From Azonexus sp. (lineage in GTDB: Bacteria; Pseudomonadota; Gammaproteobacteria; Burkholderiales; Rhodocyclaceae), in contig NZ_JAKLLH010000013.1 of assembly GCF_023150235.1 (NCBI RefSeq), positions 1 to 64,000 on the forward strand: DNA of 64,000 bases, read 5' to 3'. The position numbers and the translations under genes were made by a program. The notes under the pieces are model-generated. The model was not told where the DNA came from and did no database searches. It saw only the letters and a list, made by a program, of their open reading frames with translations. Of the stretch, positions 12,092-22,267 are shown in pieces. The first letter of the stretch is position 1, and each line of letters begins with the position of its first letter.

Positions 12092-15000
12092 TTAGGCCGC
12101 GTCCCTCATCTTCAAAGCTTCCTCGATATCCACTTCCACGACGCGCGAAACACCGGATTCCTGCATCGTGACGCCGACCAACTGTTCGGCCATTTCCATC
12201 GCGATTTTATTATGAGAAATAAACAGGAACTGCGTTGCCCCCGACATTTTCTTGACCATGCTGCAAAAACGCTCGGTATTGGTGTCGTCCAGCGGCGCAT
12301 CGACCTCGTCGAGCAGGCAGAACGGCGCCGGATTCAGCTGGAACATCGAGAACACCAGCGCAATCGCGGTCAGTGCCTTTTCCCCGCCCGAGAGCAGATG
12401 AATGGTCGAATTCTTCTTGCCCGGAGGCTGCGCGATCACCTGTACCCCGGCGTCGAGAATTTCGTCGCCGGTCATCACCAGTTCGGCGCGCCCGCCCCCG
12501 AACAACTCGGGGAAAAGTTTGCCGAAATGGCCGTTGACCGTGTCAAAGGTGCTTTGCAGCAATTCGCGGGTCTCGCGGTCGATGCGACGGATCGCATTTT
12601 CCAGCGTTTCCATCGCTTCGTTCAGATCGGCTGCCTGCATGTCGAGGTAGCCCTTGCGCTCGCTCGCGGTTTCCAGTTCCTGCAAGGCGGCGAGGTTCAC
12701 CGCGCCGAGTTCGGCAATCGCATTGTTGAGCCGGGTGATTTCGCCCTGCAGGCTGCTCGCCCGAGCTTCGCCGAGCAAGGGTACGAGCGCCGCCTCGTCG
12801 GCACCGGCTTCAAGCAACTGCAAGGCAAGCTGTTCGGCGTTGAGCGCCGCCGCCTGTTCCTTGAGCTTGAGTTCGCCGATCCGGGTGCGCAAAGGTTCCA
12901 GCCCCTGCTCGATCTTCAGCCGCTGCTCTTCGAGCTGGCGTAAAGCCTGAGTCGCGACTTCCAGTGCGTCGCGCGCCGCCGCCAATGCCAGTTCCCTCTC
13001 CTGCCGCGCTGCGAGAGCCGCCTGCAGTTGATCTTCCATCACGTCGGCAGGTGCCGTCGCGGCCTGCTCGGCGCACTGCCGGCGGTCGCTCTCGATCCGG
13101 TTGAGTTCGCGCTGCGCCACCGCCTGCTGCGCAAAGATGTCCTGCAGCTTGCCTTCGGCCTCGCGCGCCGAGAATTGCGCCTCGCGCAGCGCGCGGTCGA
13201 AATCGGCGTTGCGCTCGCGTTCGGCGCGCACCGCCCGCTCGCATTCGTCGAGCCGCGACTGGGCGCCGGCGACCAGCACGCGGATGCGCGCCAGGCCGTC
13301 GCGGATTTCCTCGATCCGCTCGTCGGCCGACATCTCGCGTTCGCGCTCGCTTTCCTCTTCCTCGGCCAGCTCGGCCAACTGCTCGGCGAGACGTTCCTTC
13401 ATCTCGCGCTGGCGCTCGATCGCCTGCGCCAGCTTGACCACCTCCAGCTGCACCGCATGTACGCGCTGCTGGCGGTCCTGCACGTACTGGCGGACTTCGC
13501 TCATTTCCTCGCGCTTGTCGTCGAGCTGTTCGTCGAGCACCGCCAGCTGCTCGCGGGCGGCTTCGGCCTGTTCCTCGGCGGCGGCGATGCCGGCGGCCAG
13601 CTGCTCGATTTCGCGCTGGCGCTCGAGCAAGCCGTGCTCGCCCTTGTCGGGCGCGAAGAAGGTCAGCGAGGCCCGGCTCAGCAAGTCGCCGCCGGCGGTG
13701 ACGATGACCTCGCCGGGCCCCAGCGTCGCCCGTTCGGCCAGCGCCGCATCGAGCGAAGCGACCGCGCGCACCGGCGCCAGCCAGTCGGCGAGGACCGCCG
13801 CCAGCGCCGGCCGCTCGCAGCGAATCTGTTCGGCCAAAGCGCCGGTTTTCACGGTCGACGCCGGATTTCCGCCATTTTCAACCGCCGGCAGCAGCACCGC
13901 GAGGCGGGCATCGGGGCGGTCGTGCAGCCATTCGTCGAGCTTGCCGGGGTCGCTGCAGGCAATTGCGTTGAGCCGCTCGCGGAGCACCGCTTCGACCGCG
14001 TTCTCCCAGCCGGCGGCGACCTGAATCTGTTGCCACAGCGGGATCGCGTCGCTCAGGCCATGCCGCGCCAGCCATTCGGGCAGCTTGCCGCCCTGGCGGC
14101 TCTTGCTCTGCATCTGCTCCAGCGCGGTCCGCCGCGCCTGGCCGGCGGCGAGTTCGCGCTCGATCCGCTGCAACTCGCCCTGCACCTCGCGCCGGCGGGT
14201 TTCGAGCTGCGGCAGCTCCTGCTGCAACTGCTGCAAATGCTCCTGGTCGCCGGCGATTTCCTCGCGCAGCAAGGCCAGTTCCTCTTCCTTTTCGGCCAGG
14301 TCGAGCGGGTCGACCGCATCGCCGCCGCCGGTTTCCTCGCGCAGGCGTTCGCGCCGCTGCGCCAGCGATTGCAGCGCACGCTGCGCGTGCGCCTTGTGCG
14401 TCAGTTCGACTTCCAGCTTCTGCTCGCCGTTGCTGGTGCGCGTCTTCAGCCGCTGCAATTCCTCGATCGCATGCCGATGATCCTCTTCCACCTGCGGCGC
14501 CAGGTTCATCTGCGCGGCCAGCCGCTCTTCGGCTTCGTCAACCCGCAGCTTGCTGATCTCGCGCTGCTCTTCCCAACGCTCGCGATCCTCGGCCAGCTTT
14601 TCGCCGGTTTCGCTCCAGTGCGCCAGCTCGCCTTCGAGTTGCGCCAGGCGCATTTCCAGCGCCCGCCGCGATTCGTGGCGATGGCGGATTTCGGCTTCGA
14701 GCCGGGCGACCTCGGCATTGGCCGTGTACATCTCGCTCTGCGCCTGATGCAGGCCGTCGCCGGCGGCGAAATGCGCTTCGCGGGTGACCTCGGCCTGGGT
14801 CTCGGTTTCGCGCAGCGCGGCGCTTTGCGCTTCCAGTTCGGTCGTCGCCCGCTCGACTTCGAGCGCCAGCCGCTGGCGCTCGGTCTCGGCTTCGCGTCGG
14901 CGCAGCAGCCACAGCAACTGTTGCTTCTGCACCGCCTGCTCATTAAGCGCGTGATAGCGCCGGGCGACTTCGGCCTGGGCTTCGAGCCGGCCGATCTGGT

Positions 15001-15607
15001 GCCCGAGTTCCTCGCGGATGTCCTCGACCCGCAGCAGGTTTTCGCGCGTATCTTCGAGTCGACCGTGGGTTTCCTTGCGCCGCTCCTTGTAGCGGGTGAC
15101 GCCGGCGGCTTCTTCGAGGAAGACGCGCAGGTCGTCGGGCTTGGCCTCGATGATGCGCGAGATCATGCCCTGGCCGATGATCGCGTAGGCACGCGGGCCA
15201 AGGCCGGTGCCGAGGAAGAGATCGGTGATGTCCTTGCGCCGGACCTTGAGGTTGTTGATGAAGTAATCCGACTGGCCGTTGCGGGTCAGCACCCGCTTGA
15301 CCGACAGTTCGGCGTACTGCGACCACTGGCCAAGCGCCCGGCCGAGGGCGTTGTCGAAAATCAGTTCGACCGAGGCCCGCGACACCGGCTTGCGGTTGCT
15401 CGAACCGTTGAAGATCACGTCCTGCATCGACTCGCCGCGCAATTCCGAGGCTTTCGACTCGCCCAGCACCCAGCGTACGGCATCCATGATGTTGGACTTG
15501 CCGCAACCGTTCGGACCGACGACGCCGACCAGCTGCCCGGGCAAGGCCACGGCAGTCGGGTCGACGAAGGATTTGAAACCGGCGAGTTTGAGTTTGGTCA
15601 GACGCAT
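12092..15607 (-). CDS. smc: Chromosome segregation ATPase SMC
   Basis: This 1171-residue SMC protein folds and segregates the chromosome. The N-terminal head begins MRLTKLKLAGFKSFVDPT and carries the Walker A loop GPNGCGKSN (31-39). Two very long coiled coils flank a hinge around residues 510-660. The C-terminal head has the ABC signature LLSGGEKALTAIAL and Walker B FCLLDEVDAPLDD. I start at ATG 15607; the frame stays open to 16270, but that part lies antisense to the deaminase gene and encodes no SMC sequence. It heads the run smc-zipA-ligA-galU, divergent from the deaminase. Confidence 0.97.
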   Translation of the reverse strand: MRLTKLKLAGFKSFVDPTAVALPGQLVGVVGPNGCGKSNIMDAVRWVLGESKASELRGESMQDVIFNGSSNRKPVSRASVELIFDNALGRALGQWSQYAELSVKRVLTRNGQSDYFINNLKVRRKDITDLFLGTGLGPRAYAIIGQGMISRIIEAKPDDLRVFLEEAAGVTRYKERRKETHGRLEDTRENLLRVEDIREELGHQIGRLEAQAEVARRYHALNEQAVQKQQLLWLLRRREAETERQRLALEVERATTELEAQSAALRETETQAEVTREAHFAAGDGLHQAQSEMYTANAEVARLEAEIRHRHESRRALEMRLAQLEGELAHWSETGEKLAEDRERWEEQREISKLRVDEAEERLAAQMNLAPQVEEDHRHAIEELQRLKTRTSNGEQKLEVELTHKAHAQRALQSLAQRRERLREETGGGDAVDPLDLAEKEEELALLREEIAGDQEHLQQLQQELPQLETRRREVQGELQRIERELAAGQARRTALEQMQSKSRQGGKLPEWLARHGLSDAIPLWQQIQVAAGWENAVEAVLRERLNAIACSDPGKLDEWLHDRPDARLAVLLPAVENGGNPASTVKTGALAEQIRCERPALAAVLADWLAPVRAVASLDAALAERATLGPGEVIVTAGGDLLSRASLTFFAPDKGEHGLLERQREIEQLAAGIAAAEEQAEAAREQLAVLDEQLDDKREEMSEVRQYVQDRQQRVHAVQLEVVKLAQAIERQREMKERLAEQLAELAEEEESEREREMSADERIEEIRDGLARIRVLVAGAQSRLDECERAVRAERERNADFDRALREAQFSAREAEGKLQDIFAQQAVAQRELNRIESDRRQCAEQAATAPADVMEDQLQAALAARQERELALAAARDALEVATQALRQLEEQRLKIEQGLEPLRTRIGELKLKEQAAALNAEQLALQLLEAGADEAALVPLLGEARASSLQGEITRLNNAIAELGAVNLAALQELETASERKGYLDMQAADLNEAMETLENAIRRIDRETRELLQSTFDTVNGHFGKLFPELFGGGRAELVMTGDEILDAGVQVIAQPPGKKNSTIHLLSGGEKALTAIALVFSMFQLNPAPFCLLDEVDAPLDDTNTERFCSMVKKMSGATQFLFISHNKIAMEMAEQLVGVTMQESGVSRVVEVDIEEALKMRDAA

Positions 15608-15724
15608 GCGAGATTCACGAAAACCCGCCCGTCGGCGGGGGCCGTATAATAGCATCGACCCGATTTTCCCGTGCCCACCTGATTTTCCAGCGTTTTCCGG
15701 CTGCCCGCCGCAGGGAGACAAGCG

Positions 15725-16198
15725 ATGTCCGATGATGATTTCTTTCTCGCCCGCGCCGTCGAACTGGCGGCGACCGGCAGCCGCAAGGGCGAAGGCGGTC
15801 CGTTCGGCGCGGTCGTGGTGGTTGCCGGCCGCATCGTCGGCGAAAGCTGGAACCGCGTCGTCGCCAGCAAGGACCCGAGTGCCCACGCCGAAGTCGGCGC
15901 GATCCGCGCCGCCTGCCTCGCACTCGACCACTTCCACCTGCCCGGCGCCACCCTCTACGCCTCCAGCGAACCCTGCCCGATGTGCCTGGCCACCGCCTAC
16001 TGGGCGCGCATCGCGCGCATCGTCTACGCCAACCCGCGCAGCGCGGCGGCGGCGATCGGTTTCTGCGACGACGAACTCTACGGCGAGCTGTGTCGCAGCG
16101 ACCGGGAGCGCAAGATCGTCATGGAACACCGGCCGCTGGCCAGGGCCGATGCGGTGCTGTGCGACTGGGCCAAGGATCCACAGCGGGTGAGCTATTGA
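15725..16198 (+). CDS. Guanine deaminase-like zinc cytidine-deaminase-fold enzyme
   Basis: This is a 157-residue deaminase. The zinc site is complete: HAEVGAIRAA supplies His and the catalytic Glu, and SSEPCPMCLATAYWAR supplies two Cys. The AIYWAR-like stretch and GFCDDELYGEL near the C-terminus match the Bacillus GuaD type better than TadA, so guanine to xanthine is the likely reaction. A tRNA-adenosine or other nucleobase substrate is possible. Start ATG 15725 follows GGGAGACAAGCG. It diverges from smc with a 117-bp gap. Confidence 0.85.
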   Translation: MSDDDFFLARAVELAATGSRKGEGGPFGAVVVVAGRIVGESWNRVVASKDPSAHAEVGAIRAACLALDHFHLPGATLYASSEPCPMCLATAYWARIARIVYANPRSAAAAIGFCDDELYGELCRSDRERKIVMEHRPLARADAVLCDWAKDPQRVSY

Positions 16199-16268
16199 CC
16201 CCGCCCCCGGCAAATCTCCCGCCCGACACCCCCAGTCGCCGCCATGCGCGCTTTTTTTAGCCAAAATC

Positions 16269-16280
16269 ACGGTCGACCGT
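16269..16280. repeat. Iterated palindrome ACGGTCGACCGT, copy 1
   Basis: A perfect 12-bp palindrome lies between the deaminase end and the DUF2062 start, with A/T-rich flanks. It is the shortest of the five perfect copies in the window; complementarity stops at the core. Confidence 0.8.
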
Positions 16281-16314
16281 AAATATCGGCCAAAACCAGC
16301 ACGCAGCCCCGTCG

Positions 16315-16848
16315 ATGCGCCGTTTCCTGAAAAATCGCCTACCCGACCCCTGCGCCATCGGCGACAACCCCTGGCTGCGGCCCTTTCGCAACGCCCTGTT
16401 GCATCCGCGCCTGTGGCATCTCAACCGCCACTCGGCGGCGGGCGCCGTTGCCGCCGGCCTGGCCTGCGGCTTGATTCCCGGCCCCTTGCAAATGCCCGGC
16501 GCCGCCTTGTGTGCCCTGCTTTTTCGCGTCAATCTGCCGCTGGCACTCTTGGTAACCTTGTATACCAATCCCCTCACCATCGTGCCGCTCTACCTGCTGG
16601 CCTACGAACTCGGGCGCTGGGTGCTGGCCGATGGCAGCAGCTTTATCGCGCCGCCGGAACCGCAACTGGGAAATTTGCTGGCGTGGCTGCGCGAACTGCC
16701 GCGCTGGATGCTTGGCGTCGGCAAACCGCTCGGCCTTGGCCTGCTCCTGCTCGCTGCCCTGTTCGCCAGCCTCGGCTATCTCGGCGTCAAGGCCGCCTGG
16801 CGTTACTACCTCGTCGCACGGTGGCGTAAACGCCGACGGCGCCCGTGA
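16315..16848 (+). CDS. DUF2062 membrane protein
   Basis: This 177-residue protein has the DUF2062 pattern: HLNRHSAAGAVAAGLACGLIP (a Gly-rich helix), FRVNLPLALLVTLYTNPLT with the conserved TNP, then a final membrane helix (GLGLLLLAALFASLGYLG) and a basic tail RWRKRRRRP. It sits in the inner membrane. The family is widespread and its function is unproven; some members are linked to lipid or sugar transferases. ATG 16315 is used. The stop codon lies inside the hairpin that follows. Confidence 0.8.
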   Translation: MRRFLKNRLPDPCAIGDNPWLRPFRNALLHPRLWHLNRHSAAGAVAAGLACGLIPGPLQMPGAALCALLFRVNLPLALLVTLYTNPLTIVPLYLLAYELGRWVLADGSSFIAPPEPQLGNLLAWLRELPRWMLGVGKPLGLGLLLLAALFASLGYLGVKAAWRYYLVARWRKRRRRP

Positions 16849-16860
16849 AGGGCGCCGTCG
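16834..16860. terminator. Strong hairpin between DUF2062 and chemotaxis genes
   Basis: Eleven perfect pairs (CGACGGCGCCC/GGGCGCCGTCG) enclose a GTGAA loop. No T run follows on either strand, so intrinsic termination is uncertain. The position between convergent genes (16848 and 16882) suggests transcript-end formation or protection. Confidence 0.55.
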
Positions 16861-16881
16861 GAAAGCATCCGCCGCTTGGTC

Positions 16882-18897
16882 TCAGGTGCGGAAACGCGCC
16901 ACCTCGGCACTGAGGATTTCCGCCAATCGGCGCAGGCTGTCCGCCGTTGCCGCATTCACTCCGGCTGCGGCATTGTTCTCTTCCGCCATCCGCGCAATGC
17001 TTTCGACATTGCGGGCGATATCGGCGCTGGAGCTGGCCTGTTCGTGCAGGGCGTTGGAAATTTCCGATACCGCCGCAACCACTTGCTGCGACTGCTGCTG
17101 CACCTGGCTGATGGTGGTCCCGGCTTCCCTGGCCTGCTCGACACCGGCGGCCACATCCTGAACACCGGTCTTCATGCTGCTGACCGCGGTCCGCGTCCCC
17201 TGCTGAATGGCCTCGATCATGCCAGCGATCTCCTGGGTCGATTTGGTCGTGCGTTCGGCCAGCTTGCGCACCTCGTCGGCCACCACGGCAAAACCGCGTC
17301 CACTCTCGCCGGCCCGCGCTGCCTCAATGGCGGCATTCAGTGCCAGCAGGTTGGTCTGGTCGGCGATTTCCTTGATCGTGCCGACAATCGCCGAGATCTG
17401 TTCTGAATGCTGCCCCAGGGCCTCGACCGCCGCTGCCGAGGCATTGACCGTGCCGGCGATGCTCTGGATACGGTCGACCACCGCCGCCACCAGTTGCGCA
17501 CCGCTACCGGCCACCGCATCGGAGTCGGCCGAGGCATTGCGGGCATGCTGGGCATTGCTGGCGATGTGATCGATACCCGTCGTCATCTCCTCGATTGCCG
17601 CCGCCATCGCCGAGGCTGAATCACTCTGCGCCCCGGTGCTGCCGGAAATCTGCACACTCGACGATGCCAGCTGCTCGGCGGTTTCGCGCAGGCTCGCCGC
17701 CTCGTCCTTGATGTGGGCAAAGAGCTTGCGCAGCGAATGCACCATGTTGTTGAAATCCTCGCCCGCCGCATGCAGTTCGTCGCGACCATCGGTCGAGAAC
17801 TCGACGGTCATGTCGCCGGCTGCCATCCGCTGGGCGCCCTGGGAAAAGACCTCGACCGTACCGATCACCGAGTAATAGGTGCCGATGCCGAAATAACCGA
17901 CGACCAGGACCACGGCAATGGCGAGCAGGATATTGAAGCTCAGGGAACGCTCGGCAGCTTGCTTGCGCAACTGCAATTGCTGCTCGAACTGCGGAATCAG
18001 CGTCTCGAAAACGACCTTGTAGCCGAGATCGATAATCCCGGTGGTAAGCGCGAAATAGGACTGCGGGGCGGTCTCGAATTTCTCGCCGAGGATATCCTCG
18101 CGCACCAGGGCAAAGATTTTTCCGGCACCGTCGGCAAACTCCCTCGACGGCCCGACCAGCGCCCCCTGCAAGGCCGGGGCAAAACGCACCACCTTGTCGA
18201 TATTCATGTTCTGCGCGCGCAAGGTGGCCTGCATCTGGGCCAGCGTCGCGGTCATGTCGACACGCATCTGCGGCGTCAGCTCCTTTTTGTTCAGCACGCT
18301 GGTGCCGCGCGCCCGCGTGATCCCGAGCGGCTCGAGCATCGCCGGCATCTTGGTGACGACGGTATCCATGAAGTAGTAAGTGTCCATCGCCGGGTCCAGG
18401 GTCAGCGCCGTCTCGTCAGCCACGGTGACCATGAAGATGAGTACCTTGTCGATCATCTGGCTGTGGCGCTGGATATTTTCCACCGCCGCCCAGCTCAAGC
18501 CCTGCGTGCGTATCGCCTCCCAGTCGCCACGAATGGTCTGCCAGGCCGGCAGGGTGCGCAAAGTCGGCGACAGCGCCGCGTCGGTAGCGGCCAGGGCATC
18601 GACCACCTCCCTTTCCTTGGCCGCGCGCTTTTCCTTCATTGCCTCATTGCCGCTGAGCACGCCGGAAGAAAGGCCACGATGCTGCTGCATGAATTGCACC
18701 ATGCGATTCATCGGCTTGAGCATCTGCAAGCCGTGCAACTCGGAGTCCGCCATCTGGATATCGCGGCTCAAACTAACAAAAATGGTAAACAACAGGGCCA
18801 GCATGACCAGGCCGATTGCCGAGCCAAGAACTAGGAATTTCGCCGGATAGCGCAGTCGATTCATCAAACCGATGGCGGGGCTGAACAGAGATCTCAT
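16882..18897 (-). CDS. Methyl-accepting chemotaxis protein with NIT-like sensor
   Basis: This is a 671-residue receptor. A membrane helix at about residues 19-43 and another near 320 bracket a long periplasmic sensor. The sensor starts [21 protein letters not shown], which resembles the NIT (nitrate/nitrite-responsive) domain. A HAMP region follows, then the signalling hairpin containing [20 protein letters not shown] and [14 protein letters not shown]. Ligand is not proven; nitrate or nitrite would fit the denitrifying context, which is inference. I start at ATG 18897, six bases after GAGG; the frame extends to 18945. It has no chemotaxis neighbours. Confidence 0.9.
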   Translation of the reverse strand: MRSLFSPAIGLMNRLRYPAKFLVLGSAIGLVMLALLFTIFVSLSRDIQMADSELHGLQMLKPMNRMVQFMQQHRGLSSGVLSGNEAMKEKRAAKEREVVDALAATDAALSPTLRTLPAWQTIRGDWEAIRTQGLSWAAVENIQRHSQMIDKVLIFMVTVADETALTLDPAMDTYYFMDTVVTKMPAMLEPLGITRARGTSVLNKKELTPQMRVDMTATLAQMQATLRAQNMNIDKVVRFAPALQGALVGPSREFADGAGKIFALVREDILGEKFETAPQSYFALTTGIIDLGYKVVFETLIPQFEQQLQLRKQAAERSLSFNILLAIAVVLVVGYFGIGTYYSVIGTVEVFSQGAQRMAAGDMTVEFSTDGRDELHAAGEDFNNMVHSLRKLFAHIKDEAASLRETAEQLASSSVQISGSTGAQSDSASAMAAAIEEMTTGIDHIASNAQHARNASADSDAVAGSGAQLVAAVVDRIQSIAGTVNASAAAVEALGQHSEQISAIVGTIKEIADQTNLLALNAAIEAARAGESGRGFAVVADEVRKLAERTTKSTQEIAGMIEAIQQGTRTAVSSMKTGVQDVAAGVEQAREAGTTISQVQQQSQQVVAAVSEISNALHEQASSSADIARNVESIARMAEENNAAAGVNAATADSLRRLAEILSAEVARFRT

Positions 18898-19017
18898 GGA
18901 TTTCCTCGCTGCGTCTTGGGTAGGGTCATCGCGGGTAGCCGGCAAAAAAAGGTTGGAAATGGCTGACAGTTAAAACAATTTTACCATTTTCAGGATAGCT
19001 CCCCGGTGGCGACCATG

Positions 19018-19731
19018 TCATGGATCAAAACGACCGTCGATCAAGTGCAAAACCCGGTCGGCGCGCGCCGCCAGACGGCGATCATGAGTGACCATCACCA
19101 AGGCGCCTCCCTGCTCGCGCACCCGTTCGATGAACAGTCCGAACACCGTGTCTGCTGTCTGACTGTCGAGGTTGCCGGTTGGTTCATCGGCCAGCAGGCA
19201 CGAGGGCTTGCCGACCAGCGCCCGGGCGATTGCCGCACGCTGCCGCTCGCCGCCGGAGAGTTCGCCGGGACGATGTTCCAGGCGATGCCCGAGCCCCACC
19301 GCGCGCAGCGTTTCCGCCGCCTGCGCCAGGGCTTCGCCGCGTTCGATGCGGCGGATCAGCAAGGGCATGGCGACGTTTTCCAGCGCCGAGAACTCGGGCA
19401 GCAGGTGATGGAACTGGTAGACGAAGCCGAGATGGCGATTGCGCCATTGTCCACGGTCGACCTCGCCCAGGCCCGAAAACGCCTGCCCCTGCAGGAAGAC
19501 CTCGCCACTGGTCGGGGCATCGAGGCCGCCAAGCAAGTGCAGCAAGGTGCTCTTGCCCGAACCGGAAGCGCCGACGACGGCGACGATTTCGCCCACCGCA
19601 ACGCTGAAATCGATGCCGGCCAATACCGGCACTTCGAGCCCACCACCGCGGAAGACCTTGCCCAGGCCGCGTGCCTGCAACACCGGCACCGCCGCCGACG
19701 ACTGTCGCTGCTCGCTGTGCAGATCATTCAT
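19018..19731 (-). CDS. lolD: Lipoprotein-releasing ABC transporter ATPase LolD
   Basis: This 237-residue ATPase has Walker [10 protein letters not shown], the signature LSGGERQR and Walker [12 protein letters not shown]. With LolC/E it extracts outer-membrane lipoproteins from the inner membrane and passes them to LolA. The start ATG 19731 ([10 protein letters not shown]) overlaps the lolC end by 8 bases; the longer frame to 19812 lies wholly within lolC. Only one permease gene is adjacent, as in species with a single LolF-like or LolC/E-hybrid permease. Confidence 0.95.
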   Translation of the reverse strand: MNDLHSEQRQSSAAVPVLQARGLGKVFRGGGLEVPVLAGIDFSVAVGEIVAVVGASGSGKSTLLHLLGGLDAPTSGEVFLQGQAFSGLGEVDRGQWRNRHLGFVYQFHHLLPEFSALENVAMPLLIRRIERGEALAQAAETLRAVGLGHRLEHRPGELSGGERQRAAIARALVGKPSCLLADEPTGNLDSQTADTVFGLFIERVREQGGALVMVTHDRRLAARADRVLHLIDGRFDP

Positions 19732-20971
19732 AACGCAGCGCCTCCGCCGGGTTGACCCGCGCCGCTCGCCAGCTCGGGTAAAGCGTCGCCAGCAGCGACA
19801 GCACGAATGCAATCAAGGTCACCCCCCAGACGTCGCCCCATTGCAGGTCGGACGGCAGTTCGGAAATGTAATACACCTCTTTCGACAGGAAATGGATACC
19901 GAGCACCCGTTCGATGAAGGGCACCACCACGTCGATATTGAGTGCCAATGCAACGCCGCCGGCGATTCCCAGACCAAGGCCGATGAAGCCGACCAGCGCG
20001 CCCTGGACGACGAACACCGTCATGATCGAGCCGGGACTGGCACCGAGGGTGCGCAGAATGGCGATGTCGGCCTGCTTGTCGGTCACCGCCATGACCAGCG
20101 TCGAGACCAGGTTGAAGGCGGCGACGGCGACGATCAGCGAAAGGATGATGAACATCATCTTCTTTTCGATCGCAACGGCGCGGAAGAAATTGGCGTGACT
20201 CTTGGTCCAGTCGCTGAGATAGGCATCGGCGTCGATCATCCGCGCCAGTTCGCGGGTGATCCGCGGCGCCTCGAACAGATCGTCGACCTTGAGCCGCACG
20301 CCGCTGACCAGCTCGCCCATCTGGTAGAGCTTTTGCGCATCGGCCAGGTGGATCAAGGCCAGGCCGGAATCGTATTCGTACATTCCGACCTCGAAGATGC
20401 CGACCACCCGGAAGGACTTCAGCCGGGGGACCACGCCGGCCGGCGTCACCGTCCCCTGCGGTGCGATCAGCGTTACCTTGTCGCCGACGAAGACCTTGAG
20501 CGCCTGCGCCAGGTCGGCGCCGAGCACGACACCGAACTCGCCGGCCTTGAGCGCGTCGAGGCTGCCGTTCCTGACCGTCTTGCGGAAATCGGCCACCTTG
20601 TCTTCCAGATCGGGCTCGATCCCGCGCACCAGCGCGCCACGCACCCCGCCCTCGACCGAGAACATCGCCTGCGACTGGACGAAGGGCGCGCTAGCGCGCA
20701 CCTCCGGGTGCTTGGCTGCCTGCGCCGCGACCCGCGGCCAATCGGGGAGACTGCCGTCGACGCCGGTGATCTGGATATGCGAAGCGACGCCGAGGATGCG
20801 GGTGCGCAACTCCTTCTGGAAACCGTTCATCACCGACAGCACGACGATCAGTGCGGCGACGCCGAGGCCGATCCCGAGCATCGAGATCAGCGAGATGAAG
20901 GAAATGAAATGATTGCGGCGCTTGGCGCGGGTATAGCGCAGGCCGATCAGGAGTTCGTAAGGCAGAGCCAT
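19724..20971 (-). CDS. lolC: Lipoprotein-releasing ABC transporter permease LolC/E
   Basis: This is a 415-residue FtsX-type permease of the inner membrane. One helix ([20 protein letters not shown]) precedes a large periplasmic domain of about 220 residues. Three helices follow at the C-terminus, and the protein ends [18 protein letters not shown], the family signature. It is translated with lolD from overlapping stop/start codons. LolC and LolE cannot be told apart by eye here; a single permease would form a homodimer. Confidence 0.93.
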   Translation of the reverse strand: MALPYELLIGLRYTRAKRRNHFISFISLISMLGIGLGVAALIVVLSVMNGFQKELRTRILGVASHIQITGVDGSLPDWPRVAAQAAKHPEVRASAPFVQSQAMFSVEGGVRGALVRGIEPDLEDKVADFRKTVRNGSLDALKAGEFGVVLGADLAQALKVFVGDKVTLIAPQGTVTPAGVVPRLKSFRVVGIFEVGMYEYDSGLALIHLADAQKLYQMGELVSGVRLKVDDLFEAPRITRELARMIDADAYLSDWTKSHANFFRAVAIEKKMMFIILSLIVAVAAFNLVSTLVMAVTDKQADIAILRTLGASPGSIMTVFVVQGALVGFIGLGLGIAGGVALALNIDVVVPFIERVLGIHFLSKEVYYISELPSDLQWGDVWGVTLIAFVLSLLATLYPSWRAARVNPAEALRYE

Positions 20972-21112
20972 GCGGTGGCGGAAGCGAAAAAAACGCTATG
21001 GTACACTCATTGCCTCGGCCGCTCCGGCCTGCCGTTGCCAGCCTGGCCCGCCGGCCAACGCCGTCAGGCGCAAGCCGCCGCCCTCCCGTCGATTCCTTTC
21101 CCCCTGCGCACC

Positions 21113-22195
21113 GTGTCATCCACCGCTCCCGCCCGCCTGACCCTGATCGTTCCCGAATTGCTGTGGCCCGAACCGGCCGACCAGATCGCCTATGCCGGCC
21201 TGGCCCGCGACACCGCCGCCGGCTGGCTGCTTGCTCGCGGCCAGGCCCAGCCGACCACGGCACGCTCCTATGAAGCGGCACTGGCCGGCGCTTTCGGTCT
21301 GCACGACCCGGCGCTGGCGCATTTCCGCCTGCGCGGCGAATCGGCGGTTGCGGCCCCGGCCGGATTGCCGACCGCCGCCGGCGAAAGCTGGCTGTGCGCC
21401 GACCCGGTGCACCTGCGCTTTCACCACGAACGGATTGTCCTCGCCGATGCCGGCGCCTTCGAGCTGGAACGCACCGAGGCCGAAGCCATCGTCGCCGACC
21501 TCAACCGCGAATTCGCCGAAGTCGGCGAATTTCACGTCGCCGATGCCCGCCGCTGGTATCTGCGCCTGAATGCCACGGTCGACCACCGCAGTCAGCCGCT
21601 TTCCGCGGTCGCCGGCCGCCGCGTCGACAGCGAGCTGCCCGCCGACGACGCCTCGCTGACCCGCTGGCTCAACGAAGTGCAGATGTTCCTCCACCTCCAC
21701 CCGGTCAACGAACGTCGCCAACGCAGCGGCCAGCCGGCGGTCAACAGCCTGTGGCTGTGGGGCGGCGGTCGCCAAACGCACATTCCAACGCCGCCGCGCT
21801 TTAGCCGGGTCTGGACCGACGATCCGCTGGCCGCCGGTCTCGCCGCGGCCGCTGGCAGCCCGGTCGCTGCGCTGCCGCCAGCGGCGGAGGTGATCGCCAA
21901 GGCGCGTGCCGGTGAAACCCAGTTGCTGGTACTCGACTCGCTCTTGGCCCCTGTGCTTTACGAAAACGGCGACGACTGGAACCACCGCTGGCATGAACTC
22001 GACCGCAACTGGTTCGCCGCCATCCGCGCCGAGCTGGGCAAGGCCTTTGCTACGGTCGACCTGATCGCTCCGACGATTTTCGGCGAATTGCGCTGGCACT
22101 TTGCCGGCGGCGAACGCTGGAAATTCTGGGCCGGCTGCCGCGACCTGGCCGCCCTCGCCGGACAGCTCGCCGGACCGCAGAACGCCTCGCGCTGA
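21113..22195 (+). CDS. RpfE-like conserved protein (phosphoglycerate mutase-like)
   Basis: This is a protein of about 360 residues, LTLIVPELLWPEPADQIAYA near its N-terminus. The layout (NSLWLWGGGRQ, LHLHPVNERRQRSG, LLVLDSLLAP) matches the family variously annotated as RpfE-type regulator or cofactor-independent phosphoglycerate mutase-like protein, found next to recJ in beta- and xanthomonad genomes. Catalytic metal ligands of a true mutase are not evident. The start is probably GTG 21113, without a clear ribosome site; the reading frame is open far upstream, antisense to lolC. recJ follows after 72 bases. Confidence 0.7.
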   Translation: MSSTAPARLTLIVPELLWPEPADQIAYAGLARDTAAGWLLARGQAQPTTARSYEAALAGAFGLHDPALAHFRLRGESAVAAPAGLPTAAGESWLCADPVHLRFHHERIVLADAGAFELERTEAEAIVADLNREFAEVGEFHVADARRWYLRLNATVDHRSQPLSAVAGRRVDSELPADDASLTRWLNEVQMFLHLHPVNERRQRSGQPAVNSLWLWGGGRQTHIPTPPRFSRVWTDDPLAAGLAAAAGSPVAALPPAAEVIAKARAGETQLLVLDSLLAPVLYENGDDWNHRWHELDRNWFAAIRAELGKAFATVDLIAPTIFGELRWHFAGGERWKFWAGCRDLAALAGQLAGPQNASR

Positions 22196-22267
22196 AGTCC
22201 CCCGCCCCTCGGTTCAGCGAGCTTTTTTCCGCCCCCATTTTTCGCCTCACCTCCCGCAAGGATCGCC

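Noticed and set aside
13028-15649. Long plus-strand open frame opposite smc
   Set aside because: It is a shadow of the high-GC smc coding strand; it has low-complexity repeats and no domain, and smc is certain.
15608-16270. N-terminal extension of SMC
   Set aside because: The extension is antisense to the deaminase gene and lacks SMC sequence; MRLTKLKLAGFKSF at 15607 is the true start.
19439-21112. Plus-strand frame continuing upstream of the RpfE-like gene
   Set aside because: It lies antisense to lolC/lolD and has no recognisable domain; only the part from about 21113 fits the family.
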